NCBI RefSeq assembly: GCF_001705665.1
Contig: NZ_MDHA01000032.1
Span: 1 to 64,000 of the forward strand
Length of the DNA stretch: 64,000 nucleotides
Source: Thioclava sp. SK-1
GTDB lineage: Bacteria; Pseudomonadota; Alphaproteobacteria; Rhodobacterales; Rhodobacteraceae
Direction of reading: 5' to 3'
A model generated the notes under the pieces. It saw only the letters and a list, made by a program, of their open reading frames with translations, did not search any database and was not told the origin of the DNA. The position numbers and the translations under genes are program-made. This document shows, piece after piece, positions 53,218-62,794 of this stretch (its first letter is position 1; each line of letters starts with the position of its first letter).

Positions 53218-54099
53218 TCAGCTTGCGGGGACCGGGGTGGGGCGCTTTGACAGCTGCACCGCCAGGATCCCCGCACAGATCACCGCAACCCCCAGAAGAT
53301 CGGACCAGCCCATCTGTTCGCCCAGCACAATCCAGGCGATCAAGACACCGAAGAACGGGTTGAGGAAGTGAAAGGTGGCGGCGCGTGTCGCGCCAATACG
53401 GCCCACCAGTTTGAACCATAGCCATGTCGCGATCAGTCCGGGCACCAGTGTGGTATACAGGAATGCCAAAATCAATTGGGTGTTCCAGTTGATCGTATGG
53501 ACCTCAATCAAAGCTGAGACCACGGCAAGTATCACGCCGCCCACCAGCATTTGCAGCCCGACGATCATCAATACATTGCCGCCAGAACTGGCACCGCGCA
53601 CTGATAATGTGGCGATAGACAAGGCCATCGCTCCGGCAAAGCAAAAGGCCACGCCCATTAGATCGGCTCCGCCAGACAGGCGCGCCCCCATAATAACGCC
53701 AACGCCGATCACCCCCAGAACAAGCCCAGCCACGCCCACCATTGGTAATTTATCGCGGAACAAGGCCCACCCCAGCACTGCCACCATCAGCGGCATTGTG
53801 GACGCGATGATTGAAGCAAAAGAGGCCTCAACCCATTGCATCGCTGCGAAATTCAGCCCCAAATACAGCGCATTCTGACACAGGCCGAAAATGGCCGTCG
53901 ATTTCCATTGTGCGCGTGTCAGGCGCCATGTCTGGCCAAGGGCCAGTGCGATCGCGACACCAATCGCGCCAGACAGGAAAAAACGCGCGGACAGGGCCAT
54001 CAGGGGCGGCGCATCCACGACAATCATGCGAGCTGATGTGAAGGCCGAAGACCACATCAATGCAAAAACGATGCCCATGAAAATGGCGCGCAGATCCAT
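53218..54099 (-). CDS. EamA/DMT-family transporter
   Basis: A 293-residue membrane protein with ten hydrophobic segments in two EamA repeats, typical of the drug/metabolite transporter superfamily (for example MGIVFALMWSSAFTSARMIV in the first repeat and LVPGLIATWLWFKLVGRIGA in the second). Members export amino acids or other metabolites; the substrate is unknown. The start MDLRAIF at 54099 is chosen because the open frame upstream is not hydrophobic. Confidence 0.88.
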   Translation of the reverse strand: MDLRAIFMGIVFALMWSSAFTSARMIVVDAPPLMALSARFFLSGAIGVAIALALGQTWRLTRAQWKSTAIFGLCQNALYLGLNFAAMQWVEASFASIIASTMPLMVAVLGWALFRDKLPMVGVAGLVLGVIGVGVIMGARLSGGADLMGVAFCFAGAMALSIATLSVRGASSGGNVLMIVGLQMLVGGVILAVVSALIEVHTINWNTQLILAFLYTTLVPGLIATWLWFKLVGRIGATRAATFHFLNPFFGVLIAWIVLGEQMGWSDLLGVAVICAGILAVQLSKRPTPVPAS

Positions 54100-54198
54100 A
54101 ATTTGCTCCGTAGGTTTGGCAGTGGCGTTCAGTGCCAAAGGAAAGGGCCGCGCCGACATCATATCAGCGCGACCCCCGATTGATTCCGCAAATGCGGA

Positions 54199-54489
54199 TT
54201 AGTCGATGTTGACACTGTCTTTCAGGGCTTTGGCGATTGTTGCCTTTACCTGACGGTCCGCCGGCTTTGGCATGGTTTCGCCGGTTGCCGGGTTGCGGAC
54301 CATACGCTCGGGGCGGTCTTTGCACATAAATTTTGCAATGCCCGGGATCGTGACGGCGCCACCCTCCGAAACTTCTTTTGTAATTACATCTGCAATCGCG
54401 TCCAGAGCCGTGGTCGCGGTCTTCTTATCCGAACCCATTGTCTCGGCCAGAGCAGCCACGAGCTGGGTCTTGGTCATGGGTTTATTCAT
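54199..54489 (-). CDS. HU-family DNA-binding protein
   Basis: A 96-residue nucleoid-associated protein. It has the HU/IHF helices (KTQLVAALAETMGSDKKTAT) and the DNA-binding arm RNPATGETMPKPADRQVK, in which the usual proline at the arm tip is displaced and the RNP motif retained. The arm and sequence differ from classical HU, so it may be an HU-like variant. The start at 54489 is favoured by AGAGGA seven bases upstream; ATG at 54495 sits directly against that site. Confidence 0.85.
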   Translation of the reverse strand: MNKPMTKTQLVAALAETMGSDKKTATTALDAIADVITKEVSEGGAVTIPGIAKFMCKDRPERMVRNPATGETMPKPADRQVKATIAKALKDSVNID

Positions 54490-54647
54490 GAACATTTCCT
54501 CTTATACGCCCCGCTCTCCGGGGTCCGTTATTTGCGCAAAATGCGCGTGTGCCGCCTGTAACACACGAGTTTTCAGGCGGTGGCAAGGGTTTTTCGCAAA
54601 GGAAAAGCGAATTTCAGGCCGTAAATACGCGGCATCTCGCGCATCGG

Positions 54648-56123
54648 TTACAAGAACGCCGTTTCTTCAAAGCTGCGCAGTTTCCGGGAGTGAATTCGCT
54701 CCAGCGGCATCTGAGAAATTTTTTCCATGGCGCGAATCCCAATCAACAGATGATTGGCGACTTGGGTGCGATAAAACTCGGTTGCCATACCGGGTAATTT
54801 CAGCTCCCCGTGCAATGGTTTGTCGGATACGCATAGCAAAGTGCCATATGGAACGCGGAAACGATAGCCATTGGCCGCGATCGTCGCGCTTTCCATATCC
54901 AACGCGATGGCGCGTGACTGCGACAGCCGTTGCACCGGGCCAGATTGGTCGCGCAGTTCCCAATTGCGATTGTCGATCGTGGCCACAGTGCCGGTGCGCA
55001 TGATCTTTTTCAGCTCATACCCTTCCAGATTTGTGACCTCGGCTACGGCCTCTTGCAGTGCGACCTGAATTTCCGCCAGCGTCGGGATCGGGATCCATGT
55101 CGGCAGATCGTCGTCCAACACATGGTCTTCGCGCAGATAGGCATGGGCCAGAACGAAATCGCCCAAGGCCTGCGAATTGCGTAGCCCGGCGCAATGGCCC
55201 ACCATCAGCCATGCATGCGGGCGTAGAACGGCGATATGGTCGGTCGCGGTTTTCGCATTTGATGGGCCGACGCCGATATTGACCAACGTGATACCGCCGC
55301 CATCGGGCTTTTTCATATGGTATGTTGGCATCTGCGGCAATTTTGCCAAGCCGGGGATTTCAGCCTGCGCATCGGTGATCTCAAAATTACCTGGTGCAAC
55401 AAAGCTGGTGTAGCCAGAGTTCGGGTCGGCCAACATTTTCCGCGCGACCTGTTCAAATTCATCGACATAGAATTGGTAATTGGTGAACAGGACGTGGTTT
55501 TGGAAATGCTCGGCGGCGGTTGCGGTGTAATGCGACAGCCGGGCCAAGGAATAATCAACCCGCTGCGCAGTGAACGGCGCCAAGGGTCGCGACCCATCCA
55601 CGGAAGGCGGGGCCGTGCCATTGACGATGTCATCGTTCATATTTGCCAAATCGGGCACGTCAAACACATCGCGAAGGCTGAAATCCAGCACGCCTTCTTG
55701 TGGGATTGTGACATCTGGGCGCGAGGCCACAGCGAAATGCACCGGCATGGGCGTATCGGACATGCCGACATCTACCGCGATATTATGATTACGGATCAAC
55801 AGGCCCAATTGTTGTGTCAGATAGTTGCGAAACAGATCTGGCCGGGTGATCGTGGCCGCATAGACCCCCGGCACCGGCACATGACCAAAACTAAGCCGGC
55901 TGTCGGCCTTGATATGGGATGGCACCGTGATCCGAACCATCGGATAAAACGCACGCACTCGCGCGCTTGGCTGTCCCAGTGCAAGCGTATCGTTGAATTT
56001 CTCCAATAGAAACTCGGTCGCTTGGGTATAAAGCGCTTCGATCCGGTCGACGGCCTGTGCGGCATCGGTAAAGCTGTCAAACCCGGTATTTTTCGGGCTT
56101 TCGGTCGTTGTCAGGTCAATCAT
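54648..56123 (-). CDS. amn: AMP nucleosidase
   Basis: A 491-residue enzyme that splits AMP into adenine and ribose 5-phosphate. The N-terminal regulatory part (FDSFTDAAQAVDRIEALYTQ, VRAFYPMVRITVP) is followed by a nucleoside-phosphorylase-like catalytic half (VNIGVGPSNAKTATDHIAVL, RPHAWLMVGHCAGLRNSQAL, ALDMESATIAANGYRFRVPY). Length is typical. The start overlaps the stop of ade by 4 bases, which couples AMP breakdown to adenine deamination. Confidence 0.93.
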   Translation of the reverse strand: MIDLTTTESPKNTGFDSFTDAAQAVDRIEALYTQATEFLLEKFNDTLALGQPSARVRAFYPMVRITVPSHIKADSRLSFGHVPVPGVYAATITRPDLFRNYLTQQLGLLIRNHNIAVDVGMSDTPMPVHFAVASRPDVTIPQEGVLDFSLRDVFDVPDLANMNDDIVNGTAPPSVDGSRPLAPFTAQRVDYSLARLSHYTATAAEHFQNHVLFTNYQFYVDEFEQVARKMLADPNSGYTSFVAPGNFEITDAQAEIPGLAKLPQMPTYHMKKPDGGGITLVNIGVGPSNAKTATDHIAVLRPHAWLMVGHCAGLRNSQALGDFVLAHAYLREDHVLDDDLPTWIPIPTLAEIQVALQEAVAEVTNLEGYELKKIMRTGTVATIDNRNWELRDQSGPVQRLSQSRAIALDMESATIAANGYRFRVPYGTLLCVSDKPLHGELKLPGMATEFYRTQVANHLLIGIRAMEKISQMPLERIHSRKLRSFEETAFL

Positions 56124-57919
56124 TCAAACAGCTCCGTCAGTTCGAATTTGGTCACATCCACAAGCCCAAGATCCGAGATCCGGATTTCTGGGATGACCAC
56201 CAGCGCCAGCAGGCTGTGCTGCATATAAGCATTGTTGAGCGTGCAGCCGCAGGCCTCCATCGCGCGCACCATTTTGCCGGCGCGTTCGGCCACCACTTGG
56301 GCGGAATCGTCAGACATCAGCCCGGCGATGGGCAAGGGCACATTTGCCAGTTCAGCCCCGTCTTGCCAGACACTGATACCGCCGCCCATTTCGCCCAGAC
56401 GATTGGCACATTTTGCCATCATCTCGCGATCTGTGCCCACGACGATCATATGATGGCTGTCATGTGCGACGGTCGATCCCATTGCCATACGGCCCTTGTA
56501 GCCAAAGCCAGAGACAAAACCATTCGTCACGGCACCCGTCCCGCGGTGACGTTCGACCAAGGCGATCTGGCACACATCTTGCGCCAGATCTGGGCCGACA
56601 TGTCCGTCGGTGACAGCCAGCGTCGCGGTCAGCGCCTTCGTCGGTGCCTGATTTTCCACCACGCCGATGACGCGTGCCTTGACCTGGGTCGCGCCCGCAG
56701 GGGCGGCGATGTCGAAATCCGCCGCACATAGGGCTTTGCCCAGCTTCACGGTGTTTCGCGCGGCCGTTGGCCAATCGTAATGTGGGCAATCGGCCAGCAA
56801 TTTTCCATCTTGCGCGACAGTGACACCGCGGGCAATCACCTGCTCTACCGGCAAGGTTTTCAAATCCGAAGTCAAAATCATATCCGCGCGCCGTCCCGGA
56901 GTGATCGAGCCCAGCTCTCGTTCCAGTCCAAAATGGCTGGCGGTGTTGATCGTGCACATTTGCAGCGCAACAATCGGATCACAGCCGCAGTCCACCGCAT
57001 GGCGATAAACCCGGTTCATATGCCCGTCTTCGACCAATGTGCCCGAGTGGCAATCATCCGTGCACAGGATGAAATTACGCGGGTCCAGCCCCTTTTCGGT
57101 GATTGCTGTGATCTGGCTTTCCACATCATACCACGCTGAACCCAGCCGGACCATCGCGCGCATCCCCAGACGCATCCGTGCGATTGCATCGGCCTCGCAG
57201 GTGCCTTCATGATCATCGGCAGGGCCGCCAGCAACATAGGCGCGGAACGGGGCGCCCAGATCGGGGCTGGCATAATGGCCGCCAACTGTTTTTCCGGCAT
57301 TTTGCGTGGCGGCGATCTCTGCGAGCATTTTCGGGTCGCCATGGGTGACACCGGGAAAGTTCATCATCTCGCCAAGGCCCACAATACCGGGCCATGTCAT
57401 AGCCTGCGCCACATCTTCGGGTGTAATTTCAAACCCGGTGGTTTCCAATCCCGGCGCGGATGGGGCGCAAGAGGGCATCTGAGTGAAGATATTGACAGGC
57501 TGCAAAGCCGCCTCATCATGCATCATCCGCACGCCTTCAAGGCCCAGCACATTTGCGATTTCATGCGGGTCAGTGAACATTGATGTCGTGCCATGCGGGA
57601 TGACGGCTGCGGCAAATTCCGCAGGTGTCAGCATACCCGATTCAATATGCATATGCGCATCGCATAGGCCGGGCACCATATAGCGGCCATTGGCTTTGAT
57701 CACCTGCGTGTCGGGGCCGATACAGGCCGACAGGTCGGGGGCGACGGCGGCGAACCGACCATCGACCACGGCCACGTCATAGCCTTCCAGCAGTTCACGC
57801 GTGTGAACATTCACCCAAATCCCACCGGTAACGACCATATCGGCGGGGGCGCGCCCGGCAGCCACGGCAATCAATTGCGGCGCAGCTTCGGGCCAAGATT
57901 TCAGTTTTTTCATATCCAT
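56120..57919 (-). CDS. ade: Adenine deaminase
   Basis: A 599-residue amidohydrolase that turns adenine into hypoxanthine and ammonia. Metal-binding motifs are VPGLCDAHMHIESGMLTP (HxH type), HGTTSMFTDPHEIANVLG and TDDCHSGTLVEDGHMNRV; the C-terminal adenine-deaminase domain has TVAHDSHHMIVVGTDREMM and NRLGEMGGGISV. The starts at 57919 and 57913 are both ATG. Sequence upstream of 57919 is not family-like. Its stop overlaps amn by 4 bases. Confidence 0.94.
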   Translation of the reverse strand: MDMKKLKSWPEAAPQLIAVAAGRAPADMVVTGGIWVNVHTRELLEGYDVAVVDGRFAAVAPDLSACIGPDTQVIKANGRYMVPGLCDAHMHIESGMLTPAEFAAAVIPHGTTSMFTDPHEIANVLGLEGVRMMHDEAALQPVNIFTQMPSCAPSAPGLETTGFEITPEDVAQAMTWPGIVGLGEMMNFPGVTHGDPKMLAEIAATQNAGKTVGGHYASPDLGAPFRAYVAGGPADDHEGTCEADAIARMRLGMRAMVRLGSAWYDVESQITAITEKGLDPRNFILCTDDCHSGTLVEDGHMNRVYRHAVDCGCDPIVALQMCTINTASHFGLERELGSITPGRRADMILTSDLKTLPVEQVIARGVTVAQDGKLLADCPHYDWPTAARNTVKLGKALCAADFDIAAPAGATQVKARVIGVVENQAPTKALTATLAVTDGHVGPDLAQDVCQIALVERHRGTGAVTNGFVSGFGYKGRMAMGSTVAHDSHHMIVVGTDREMMAKCANRLGEMGGGISVWQDGAELANVPLPIAGLMSDDSAQVVAERAGKMVRAMEACGCTLNNAYMQHSLLALVVIPEIRISDLGLVDVTKFELTELFE

Positions 57920-57994
57920 GTCCCACTTTGCCTTTGCCTGTGAACTTCCGCAAGATCCGTTGTGAAGCTTGCAAACGCGCGCTACATCTTCCGT

Positions 57995-58297
57995 ATGACA
58001 CAGGCAAGAACACCCCGCATCACAATCACCTATTGCACCGGTTGCAACTGGCTTTTGCGCGCCGGTTGGATGGCGCAAGAGCTACTGCAAAGCTTTGGCG
58101 AAGATTTGGGCGAAGTGGCCCTGATCCCAGGATATGGTGGCATCTATGAAATCCATCTGAATGGCGACCTGATATGGGAGCGCAAGCGTGACGGCGGCTT
58201 CCCCGACGCCAAAGAAATCAAGCGCCGGATACGCGATGTCATCGATCCATCGCGTGATATGGGCCATATTGATCGTCACGCGGGAGACAGCGCATGA
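57995..58297 (+). CDS. SelT/SelW/SelH-family (Rdx) protein with CxxC
   Basis: A 100-residue thioredoxin-like protein. The redox motif is CTGC in ITYCTGCNWLLRAGWMAQE, where related animal proteins have selenocysteine, and the family signature IPGYGGIYEIHLNGDLIW follows. The role is likely redox but not established. ATG at 57995 and an earlier one at 57962 are possible; the later gives a typical length. It overlaps the downstream SDR gene by 4 bases, so both are coupled, and it is divergent from ade. Confidence 0.85.
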   Translation: MTQARTPRITITYCTGCNWLLRAGWMAQELLQSFGEDLGEVALIPGYGGIYEIHLNGDLIWERKRDGGFPDAKEIKRRIRDVIDPSRDMGHIDRHAGDSA

Positions 58298-59166
58298 ACA
58301 CGCTTTTGTCCATCGGCCACGGCTTTTCCGCGCAAGCGATTGCACGGCCGCTTTTGGCGCAGGGGTGGCGGGTGATCGGCACCACGCGGAGCGATGTCGG
58401 GGCGCGTGCGCTGCGCGACAGCGGCGTTGAGCCGGTGGTTTGGACAGCGCCGGGCGATGCGCAGGCATTGCCCTGGGATCAGGTCACGCATGTGTTGTCT
58501 TCTGTCGCGCCAGAACGTGGGGATCACGACCAAGACCCGGTCTTGGCCTGTGCAGCCGATGCGATTGCCACGGCCCCGGGGCTGCAATGGTTGGGATATT
58601 TGTCCACGGTGGGTGTGTATGGCGACCGACAGGGCGGCTGGGTCGATGAGATGTCACAGCGCTTGCCTGCGACCCGGCGTGGCCTTGCGCGGCTGCATGC
58701 TGAAGATGCCTGGGCGGCGTTGGGCCAACGTGCGGGGGTGCCCGCGCATCTGTTCCGCCTGGCCGGGATCTATGGCCCCGGACGCGGGCCATTTGAAAAG
58801 GTGCGCAATGGGCAGGCGCGGATCATCAATAAGCCGGGGCAGGTGTTTTCCCGAATCCATGTGGAGGATATTGCACAGGTGGTTGTTGCCGCGATGGGCT
58901 ATTGTGGCGCGCAGCGGGTGTGGAACCTATGCGATGATTGTCCGATTGACCCCGGTGAGGTGCTAAGTTTTGCAGCGCAATTGCTGGGTCTTCCGCGCCC
59001 ACCGGTTGTGGAGTTCGACACGGCCGATATGTCCCCGATGGCGCGCAGCTTTTATTCGGAATCCAAACGCGTGCGCAATGATCGGATCAAATCAGAGCTG
59101 GGCGTAACCCTGCACTATCCCGATTACCGTGCCGGGTTGCAGGCACTGATGACGCAAGAGCGGTAG
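58294..59166 (+). CDS. NAD-dependent epimerase/dehydratase-like SDR protein
   Basis: A 290-residue atypical SDR. The nucleotide motif is SIGHGFSAQAIARPLLAQG, shifted from the classic GxxGxxG, and the stretch LGYLSTVGVYGDRQGGWVDE has the SDR-like YxxxT/S surroundings without a clear YxxxK. FRLAGIYGPGRGPFEKV, RIHVEDIAQVV and SKRVRNDRIKSELG are common in YeeZ/YfcH-like proteins. Substrate is unknown; the coupled Rdx-type protein suggests a redox setting. Confidence 0.82.
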   Translation: MNTLLSIGHGFSAQAIARPLLAQGWRVIGTTRSDVGARALRDSGVEPVVWTAPGDAQALPWDQVTHVLSSVAPERGDHDQDPVLACAADAIATAPGLQWLGYLSTVGVYGDRQGGWVDEMSQRLPATRRGLARLHAEDAWAALGQRAGVPAHLFRLAGIYGPGRGPFEKVRNGQARIINKPGQVFSRIHVEDIAQVVVAAMGYCGAQRVWNLCDDCPIDPGEVLSFAAQLLGLPRPPVVEFDTADMSPMARSFYSESKRVRNDRIKSELGVTLHYPDYRAGLQALMTQER

Positions 59167-59266
59167 CGTGGACGCCCCGATGATCCGTTTGCAAAGCTGA
59201 TTGCGGCTGGGCCTGATTACGGCAGGGGGCGTCCCTTGCCTGATCTGCGCGCGGCCCGGATGTGCG

Positions 59267-60505
59267 TCAGGCCGGGCTTAGCTGTGCGCGGCGCTCGCGC
59301 ACGGGTAGGTGGATGATCGCCGAAAACGCCCCAACCGCCACGCCTATCCACCAGACCATAGTGTAATCGCCATAGGTGTCATACAGGCGACCGCCCAGCC
59401 AAACCCCCAGGAATGCACCGATTTGGTGTGATAAAAATACGATCCCATACAGCGTGCCCATATAACGTAGCCCGTAGATATGCGCGACCAGCCCAGAGGT
59501 CAGCGGGACAGTCGCCAACCACAGCGCCCCCATCACCAGCGAAAAGATCACAACACTGGCCGGTGTGATCGGCAATAAGATAAAGGCCCCTGCGGCAACG
59601 GTTCGCGCCACATAAATTCCCGCCAATAGGTATTTCTTGGACCACCGTTTACCCGCCCATCCCGCATAGATCGTGCCGACGATATTTGCCACGCCGATCA
59701 GGGCGATGGACACCGCACCAAGCGCAGAAGTTGTTTCAATCCCCAGCCCGGCCAGAAGCGAATTTGGGGCAATGGCGCCGCACATTTCGGTAATCATGGC
59801 CGGGAAATGCGCAGTGATAAAGCCCAGTTGATACCCGCAAGAAAAGAAGCCAAGAAAGATCAGCGTAAAACTGGGATCACGCAATGCACGCGCCAAGACT
59901 GTGCCCATGCTGTCTTGCAGCTCGGCGCGGGTTGCTGGCGGTTCGGGGCTGCGCAGCAATGGTAAAAAAGCCAGGCTGGACAAGATCACGACAGCAAAGA
60001 TCAAGAACACGCTTTGCCAGGACATAAACCCCAACAGGATTTCGGCTGCGGGCGCCCCAAATACCTGCCCGGCAGAGCCGGCTGCCGTGGCAATACCCAG
60101 CGCGAGCGAGCGGTTCTCATCCGAGCTGGCACGTCCCACGACGGCCAAAATGACACCAAACCCGGTGCCTGCGACGCCAAACCCCACCAATATTTCCAGC
60201 AATTGATGCTGTAATGGCGTGACGGCAGCCGCAGAAAGCACCAGCCCGATCGCGTATAAAAATGCCCCCGCGATGATGGCGCGCCTGTCGCCAAACCGTT
60301 CTGCCATTGCGCCGAAAATCGGCTGGCCCAGGCCCCACGCCAGGTTCTGGATGGCGATCGCCAGGCTGAATTCGGCGCGCGGCCAATTGAACTCGGTGGC
60401 AATTGGAATTTGAAACACGCCAAAGCTTGCCCGCACGGCGAAGCTGAGCATCAAGATGAATGCCCCGCCGATCAAAACCGGGGTGAATAAGCGTGCTCGG
60501 GTCAT
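59267..60505 (-). CDS. MFS transporter
   Basis: A 412-residue membrane protein with twelve hydrophobic segments. It starts LFTPVLIGGAFILMLSFAVR and has FGVFQIPIATEFNWPRAEFS followed by GQPIFGAMAERFGDRR (the MFS loop 2-3 motif). This arrangement resembles monocarboxylate or oxalate/formate-type exporters in the superfamily. Substrate is unknown. It lies 52 bases downstream of the start of the flavoprotein gene's stop on the same strand. Confidence 0.87.
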   Translation of the reverse strand: MTRARLFTPVLIGGAFILMLSFAVRASFGVFQIPIATEFNWPRAEFSLAIAIQNLAWGLGQPIFGAMAERFGDRRAIIAGAFLYAIGLVLSAAAVTPLQHQLLEILVGFGVAGTGFGVILAVVGRASSDENRSLALGIATAAGSAGQVFGAPAAEILLGFMSWQSVFLIFAVVILSSLAFLPLLRSPEPPATRAELQDSMGTVLARALRDPSFTLIFLGFFSCGYQLGFITAHFPAMITEMCGAIAPNSLLAGLGIETTSALGAVSIALIGVANIVGTIYAGWAGKRWSKKYLLAGIYVARTVAAGAFILLPITPASVVIFSLVMGALWLATVPLTSGLVAHIYGLRYMGTLYGIVFLSHQIGAFLGVWLGGRLYDTYGDYTMVWWIGVAVGAFSAIIHLPVRERRAQLSPA

Positions 60506-60557
60506 GGATTGCCGCCTCCTGTAAGCTGGCTTAGCATTGGTGGAGGCTGGACATTCG

Positions 60558-61766
60558 TCAATCGTGTTTTTGTTCGGGACACAATTTATGGCTGTGCGTG
60601 GCTAGATACGCTGCGGCGGCGCGGCCTGCATGGCGGCCGGTGGCGAAACAGGCGGTCAACAGATATCCCCCTGTCGGAGCCTCCCAATCCAGCATTTCAC
60701 CGGCAGCGAATACGCCGGGCAACGCGGTCAGTTCCAGATCTTGCGACACGGCTTTGTGCGCGATGCCGCCAGCGGTGGAAATCGCCTCGGTCAGCGGGCG
60801 GGGCGCGCCAAGCGGCACCGGCAGGTGCTTGATCCTAAGCGCCAGCGCATCTGGATCCGTTGGCAATGGCCGACCCCATTCATTGAGCAAGGCCAGCCGC
60901 GCGGGACTGAATTTCACCGCGCGCTTAAGGTGATTTGACAGGCTCGTCTTGGCGCGTTTTTGCGCCAGCCGCTGTGTCAGATCGGGCAGTGCGATATCTG
61001 GGCATAGGTCGATCCATAGTGGACTGCCATCGCGTAGCTGTGCGGAAATGGCATAAATGCCGCCGCCCTCTAACCCCTTGTCTGAAATAATATATTCACC
61101 ACGGTAAATGCCAAGATTGGTATGTAGCGCCGTGCCTTTGACGGGCTGGCCCATAAGCGGACGCATATGTTCGGACCATTCAATATAAAAGCCCATATTG
61201 GCGGGACGAAACGGGGATAACGCCACGCCGCGCTCGGCCAAAACCTGGGCCCAACTGCCGTCGCTGCCCAGTCGCGGCCAGCTCGCCCCCCCAAGGGCCA
61301 GCACGCAGGTGGTGGGCGTCAGGAACTGCGCACCATCGGGCGTATCAAATCGCCACTGCCCATTGGCCGCCAACCCGGTCCAGCGCCAGCGGGTGCGGAT
61401 ATCGACCTGCATGTTGCGCAGCCGGGCCGTCCAAGCACGCAGAAAGGGCGAGGCCTTCATCCCTGTGGGAAACACCCGGCCGGTAGAGCCGACATAGGTT
61501 TCAATTTCCAAATCAGCGGCAAAATCCTGCATCTGTTTCGGACCGAAGCCGGCGATCAGCGGATGCAGCCATGTTTGCGGATAGGCGCCTTGAAATTTGC
61601 CGGGATCTTCGGCCTTGGTCAGGTTCAGCCCGGATTTCCCGGCCATCAGAAATTTCCGGGCCAGGGTCGGTTTGGCCTCAAGAACAATCGGGGGATATCC
61701 GGCCTGCGCCAGCTCTTGCGCGGCCATCAGCCCGGCGGGACCACCGCCGATCACCACCGCCGTCAT
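60558..61766 (-). CDS. TIGR03862-like FAD-dependent flavoprotein (HI0933/BaiN family)
   Basis: A 402-residue flavoprotein. The FAD-binding Rossmann motif is VIGGGPAGLMAAQELAQAG, followed by EAKPTLARKFLMAGKSGLNL, ALGGASWPRLGSDGSWAQVL and the C-terminal FAD contact ALPGVFAAGEMLDWEAPTGG, all typical of the HI0933 group (TIGR03862 type). Catalytic role is not established. Its start overlaps the stop of holA by 4 bases. Confidence 0.88.
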   Translation of the reverse strand: MTAVVIGGGPAGLMAAQELAQAGYPPIVLEAKPTLARKFLMAGKSGLNLTKAEDPGKFQGAYPQTWLHPLIAGFGPKQMQDFAADLEIETYVGSTGRVFPTGMKASPFLRAWTARLRNMQVDIRTRWRWTGLAANGQWRFDTPDGAQFLTPTTCVLALGGASWPRLGSDGSWAQVLAERGVALSPFRPANMGFYIEWSEHMRPLMGQPVKGTALHTNLGIYRGEYIISDKGLEGGGIYAISAQLRDGSPLWIDLCPDIALPDLTQRLAQKRAKTSLSNHLKRAVKFSPARLALLNEWGRPLPTDPDALALRIKHLPVPLGAPRPLTEAISTAGGIAHKAVSQDLELTALPGVFAAGEMLDWEAPTGGYLLTACFATGRHAGRAAAAYLATHSHKLCPEQKHD

Positions 61767-62788
61767 CGGCGCGACGCCATATGGGCCAACCGCAGCAATG
61801 TGCGTTCCATTAATGCCATTTGCGGGGCACGTGAGGTGGAGCGCAGTGTCAGATCGGCCTGGATCAGGTCGGCAAGCGCGGCTTCCAGCCGGAACATGCC
61901 CCAGGCCTGTGCCTGACGTTGCATCCGGTCACGGCGCGGCCCGAAAATCGGAGGCCGCATCTTGGCAATTCCTGCGCCCGGGCCACCAGGGTCGGAGGCC
62001 GCAGCATGCAATGCCTTGAAATGGCGCAGGCTTTGAATTGCCAATGCGACGGGCTGCACACCTTGCCCCTCCAGCCGCTGCATCATTGGGCCAAGCGCCT
62101 TCATTTGCCCCTCTGCGACGATGGTCAGCAGATCGTCAATGCCGGCCTCAATGGTTGCAGGGGCGCAAGCGGCGACATCCTCAGGCGTCAGCGCCGTATG
62201 ATCCCCATGTTTATACAGCGCCAGCTTTTCAATGGTTTGGCGGAAATCACCGGGATCAAGCGCGCGACCCAAATTCAGCAGATCGGTCATCGCCTCGCGT
62301 GAGATGTCGCGCAGGCCCGATTTCTGCAAGATGTCGTCGATCTCTTCGCGTGAGGGGGGATCATCGTAAATGCCGATAGCCACTGCATTGCTATGGCCTT
62401 CAAACGCTTTGCGCAGTTTGGATTTCGCATTCAGTGTCCCAGCCGTGACAATGATCTGCGCATCGCCTTTGCGCCAATCACGCAGCGCTGCGGCGATCAC
62501 ATCCGTCAGCCCTTCGGTCGCGTCTTCTACAAAAGCAACGCGTAGACCGGGAAAAAATCCGACCGCCTTGACCGCATCCATCAAACGCGCCGCGTCACGG
62601 CGCAATTCGCCGCCTTGCATCCGGGTCAGGCGCATCTCTTCTTCGCCTTGTGGACCGATAAGCGCTTTGATGATCTCTTGCCGGCGCAGCGCTACGCGCA
62701 TTGCATCCGCACCAAAGATCAGCACCCCGGCGCGTTCGGGATCGGGGGAAGCAAAATATCGTGTGGCGGCGATCCCGGTCAGTTTCAT
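61763..62788 (-). CDS. holA: DNA polymerase III subunit delta
   Basis: A 341-residue clamp-loader subunit. The N-terminus carries YFASPDPERAGVLIFGADAM and the stretch GFFPGLRVAFVEDATEGLTD; helical C-terminal parts include LLNLGRALDPGDFRQTIEKL. The protein opens the sliding clamp in the gamma complex. It is 6 bases downstream of lptE, the leuS-lptE-holA order found widely in proteobacteria, which supports the call. Confidence 0.92.
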   Translation of the reverse strand: MKLTGIAATRYFASPDPERAGVLIFGADAMRVALRRQEIIKALIGPQGEEEMRLTRMQGGELRRDAARLMDAVKAVGFFPGLRVAFVEDATEGLTDVIAAALRDWRKGDAQIIVTAGTLNAKSKLRKAFEGHSNAVAIGIYDDPPSREEIDDILQKSGLRDISREAMTDLLNLGRALDPGDFRQTIEKLALYKHGDHTALTPEDVAACAPATIEAGIDDLLTIVAEGQMKALGPMMQRLEGQGVQPVALAIQSLRHFKALHAAASDPGGPGAGIAKMRPPIFGPRRDRMQRQAQAWGMFRLEAALADLIQADLTLRSTSRAPQMALMERTLLRLAHMASRR

Positions 62789-62794
62789 CGCTGG

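Noticed and set aside
54496-54647. Promoter of the HU gene and hairpin CCGCCTG/CAGGCGG
   Set aside because: A loose CTTGCC/TGTTAC pair and a seven-base stem with long loop were too weak to list as features.
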